From the NCBI GenBank assembly GCA_964559295.1, contig CAZLGO010000046.1:1-14160 (forward strand): a stretch of 14,160 bases of DNA. Reading direction: 5' to 3'. Position 1 is the first letter of the stretch; every line of letters starts with the position of its first letter. Position numbers and translations under genes: made by a program. The notes beneath the pieces are model-generated. The model searched no databases. It had not been told where the DNA came from and saw only the letters and a program-made list of their open reading frames with translations. Source of the stretch: CAZLGO01 sp964559295 (GTDB taxonomy: Archaea; Methanobacteriota; Methanobacteria; Methanobacteriales; Methanobacteriaceae). Shown piece after piece: positions 13,080 through 14,160 of the stretch.

Positions 13080-13989
13080 TCTCCCTTGCACCTGCAACCA
13101 TCAGCGGAAACAATATTGTGGCATCACCTATTACAGTTACAAGATTTGCACCTGGTTTTGCCTTTGCCCATGATTTAGCCTCTTCAAGAGGAGCACCACT
13201 TAGACTTCCAGTTTCGCTTCTATCCATGGTTATCTGCAGAGCCATGTCAACCCCTCCTCTTAGTAGATTTGATGCTAAGACATAATGTTTGGGCAATCCA
13301 CCACCTAAAATCATAGCTGCAACTTTTTTTGATCTGTGCACAATATCAGAAAGCTCATGCATATCCCTGATAGCGTCCAAAAAAAGATCCTCTGTTTGAG
13401 TGTACATCCACAACTGCAAACCAAGCATGCTGTCTATCAAACCTGGAGAGTAAATTGGAACGTTCTTTTTGGCTGCTACCTTTAATATAGAGTCTTTATC
13501 ATCAATGATATTTCCTATTTCAGATAGAAGTTCCCTTATTGAGAATGTTTTTCTTTTTTTTGTTATTTTGTCTAAAATTTCAGCTATTCTCTTCTCAAAG
13601 GTCAAAAAATCCTCTGATTTTGTATAAAAATCACTTACTCTTCCGATTCCCATTTTATATAATCTCTCATCATCATACTTTTTAAAAACCTGATAATGTC
13701 CTCCACCAAAAGCTTCAAGCAAATCATGGGTTATGTTAGCACCTGTTGTTATTAGTACATCCAAGAATCCATCCGCTATAAGATCAGATATGATTTTTCT
13801 GAGTCCTCCAGGTACAAGTGGACCTGCCATGGCCAAAAAGACGGTTGCGTCTTCATCCTCCATGGCATCAGCAAGAAGTCCTGTTGCCCTTGATACCCTT
13901 CCTGCACCAAGAACACCTGATTTTCCCATCTCTTCTATCAGCTCAAGAACACTCATTTTATCTTTAATTTCCATGTGCTGAACTTTCAT
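13063..13989 (-). CDS. Deoxyhypusine synthase
   Basis: A 308-residue enzyme that transfers the aminobutyl group of spermidine (NAD-dependent) to a Lys of aIF5A, the first step of hypusine formation. Motifs: VFLAMAGPLVPGGLRKII, DVLITTGANITHDLLEAFGG, NVPIYSPGLIDSMLGLQLW, AAMILGGGLPKHYVLASNLLRGG, DRSETGSLSGAPLEEAKSWAKAKP with the active-site Lys in the SWxK position, and VIGDATILFPLM. Here the usual SWGK reads SWAK, a small variation. Start ATG 13989 has GTGGGGAA directly upstream; the internal ATG at 13974 lacks a site. The 3' end carries the 22-bp sequence duplicated at the next gene. No clear TATA box is seen in the repeat-filled upstream region. Confidence 0.95.
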   Translation of the reverse strand: MKVQHMEIKDKMSVLELIEEMGKSGVLGAGRVSRATGLLADAMEDEDATVFLAMAGPLVPGGLRKIISDLIADGFLDVLITTGANITHDLLEAFGGGHYQVFKKYDDERLYKMGIGRVSDFYTKSEDFLTFEKRIAEILDKITKKRKTFSIRELLSEIGNIIDDKDSILKVAAKKNVPIYSPGLIDSMLGLQLWMYTQTEDLFLDAIRDMHELSDIVHRSKKVAAMILGGGLPKHYVLASNLLRGGVDMALQITMDRSETGSLSGAPLEEAKSWAKAKPGANLVTVIGDATILFPLMVAGAREMIHWR

Positions 13990-14003
13990 TTCCCCACAAC
14001 CTC

Positions 14004-14160
14004 AACCTTTAATAAAGGTTGATCGAAACTTATCTTTGGGACAATCCTCTCCTAAAGGATTGATGACCTTCAGTCGCCTGAGTTTTGTGAACTTTTCTTA
14101 AAAGTTCTTTGGGACAATCCTCTCCTAAAGGATTGATGACCTTCAGTCGCCTGAGTTTTG
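14004..14160 (+). repeat. Hairpin-rich repeat array with two identical 55-bp units
   Basis: Two identical 55-bp units (14033-14087 and 14106-14160, 73-bp period; the second may continue past the window) are separated by a perfect hairpin GAACTTTT-CTT-AAAAGTTC (14089-14107) and preceded by AACCTTT-AAT-AAAGGTT (14004-14020). Each unit carries a further imperfect stem, AATCCT...AGGATT (14043-14061 and 14116-14134). No open frame of note runs through it. A diverged copy lies at 8795-8885. It occupies the region upstream of deoxyhypusine synthase. Confidence 0.8.

Noticed and set aside
14004..14160. Possible CRISPR array at the right end
   Set aside because: Only two units are seen, the intervening 18 bp is itself a hairpin rather than a unique spacer of about 35 bp, and the same element occurs alone elsewhere; no cas genes are present.

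Overview
The window comes from a low-GC euryarchaeon, most likely a methanogen or a methanogen relative such as an ANME-type lineage. Evidence: TTTATATA-type box A promoters, AGGAGGTGAT-type ribosome sites, deoxyhypusine synthase, an archaeal TRAM-only protein, a DUF166-ferredoxin protein, archaeal class III (QxSxE) pilins, an archaeal-type OMP decarboxylase, and a small protein whose N-terminus resembles methanogenesis marker 7. The species cannot be named from the sequence.

Layout. 1-265 (+) is the 3' end of a membrane gene that looks like an archaeal GT4-type GlcNAc-1-phosphate transferase. 292-4732 (-) is a six-gene operon, read right to left: a roadblock/LC7 protein; a fusion of a dead KaiC/RecA domain with a COG2229/MglA-type small GTPase; two paralogous KaiC-like ATPases that share 358 identical bp; an unrecognised Cys-containing protein; and a TPR protein. 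5017-7118 (-) is a second operon of three more single-domain KaiC-like proteins, one canonical and two with altered P-loops, behind a strong TATA box. 7238-8199 (-) holds two pilin-like genes with a probable leaderless promoter and a hairpin plus T8 terminator. 8258-9641 (+) holds a THUMP protein, a Cys-rich protein and a small DUF131 membrane protein. 9735-11434 (+) is DUF166-ferredoxin translationally coupled to cobalt-precorrin-4 methyltransferase (cbiF). 11469-11726 (-) is the TRAM protein, divergent from pyrF (11828-12478, +). 12425-13989 (-) holds deoxyhypusine synthase and a downstream membrane protein.

The most interesting part is 292-8199. A roadblock protein, an MglA-like GTPase fused to a KaiC-fold pseudo-ATPase, five further KaiC-like domains with graded loss of catalytic motifs, and TPR and Cys-rich partners lie next to type IV pilin-like genes. 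By analogy with MglAB and the actinobacterial conservons, this looks like a multi-component NTPase switch. Whether it controls a surface filament is inference only.

A family of small non-coding hairpin repeats (stem arms of the NNCTTT...AAAGNN type) is scattered through the right half, at 8795-8885, 13034-13052 and 14004-14160. One member sits between two copies of a 22-bp duplication that seems to have split an ancestral ATGA stop/start overlap between deoxyhypusine synthase and its downstream neighbour.
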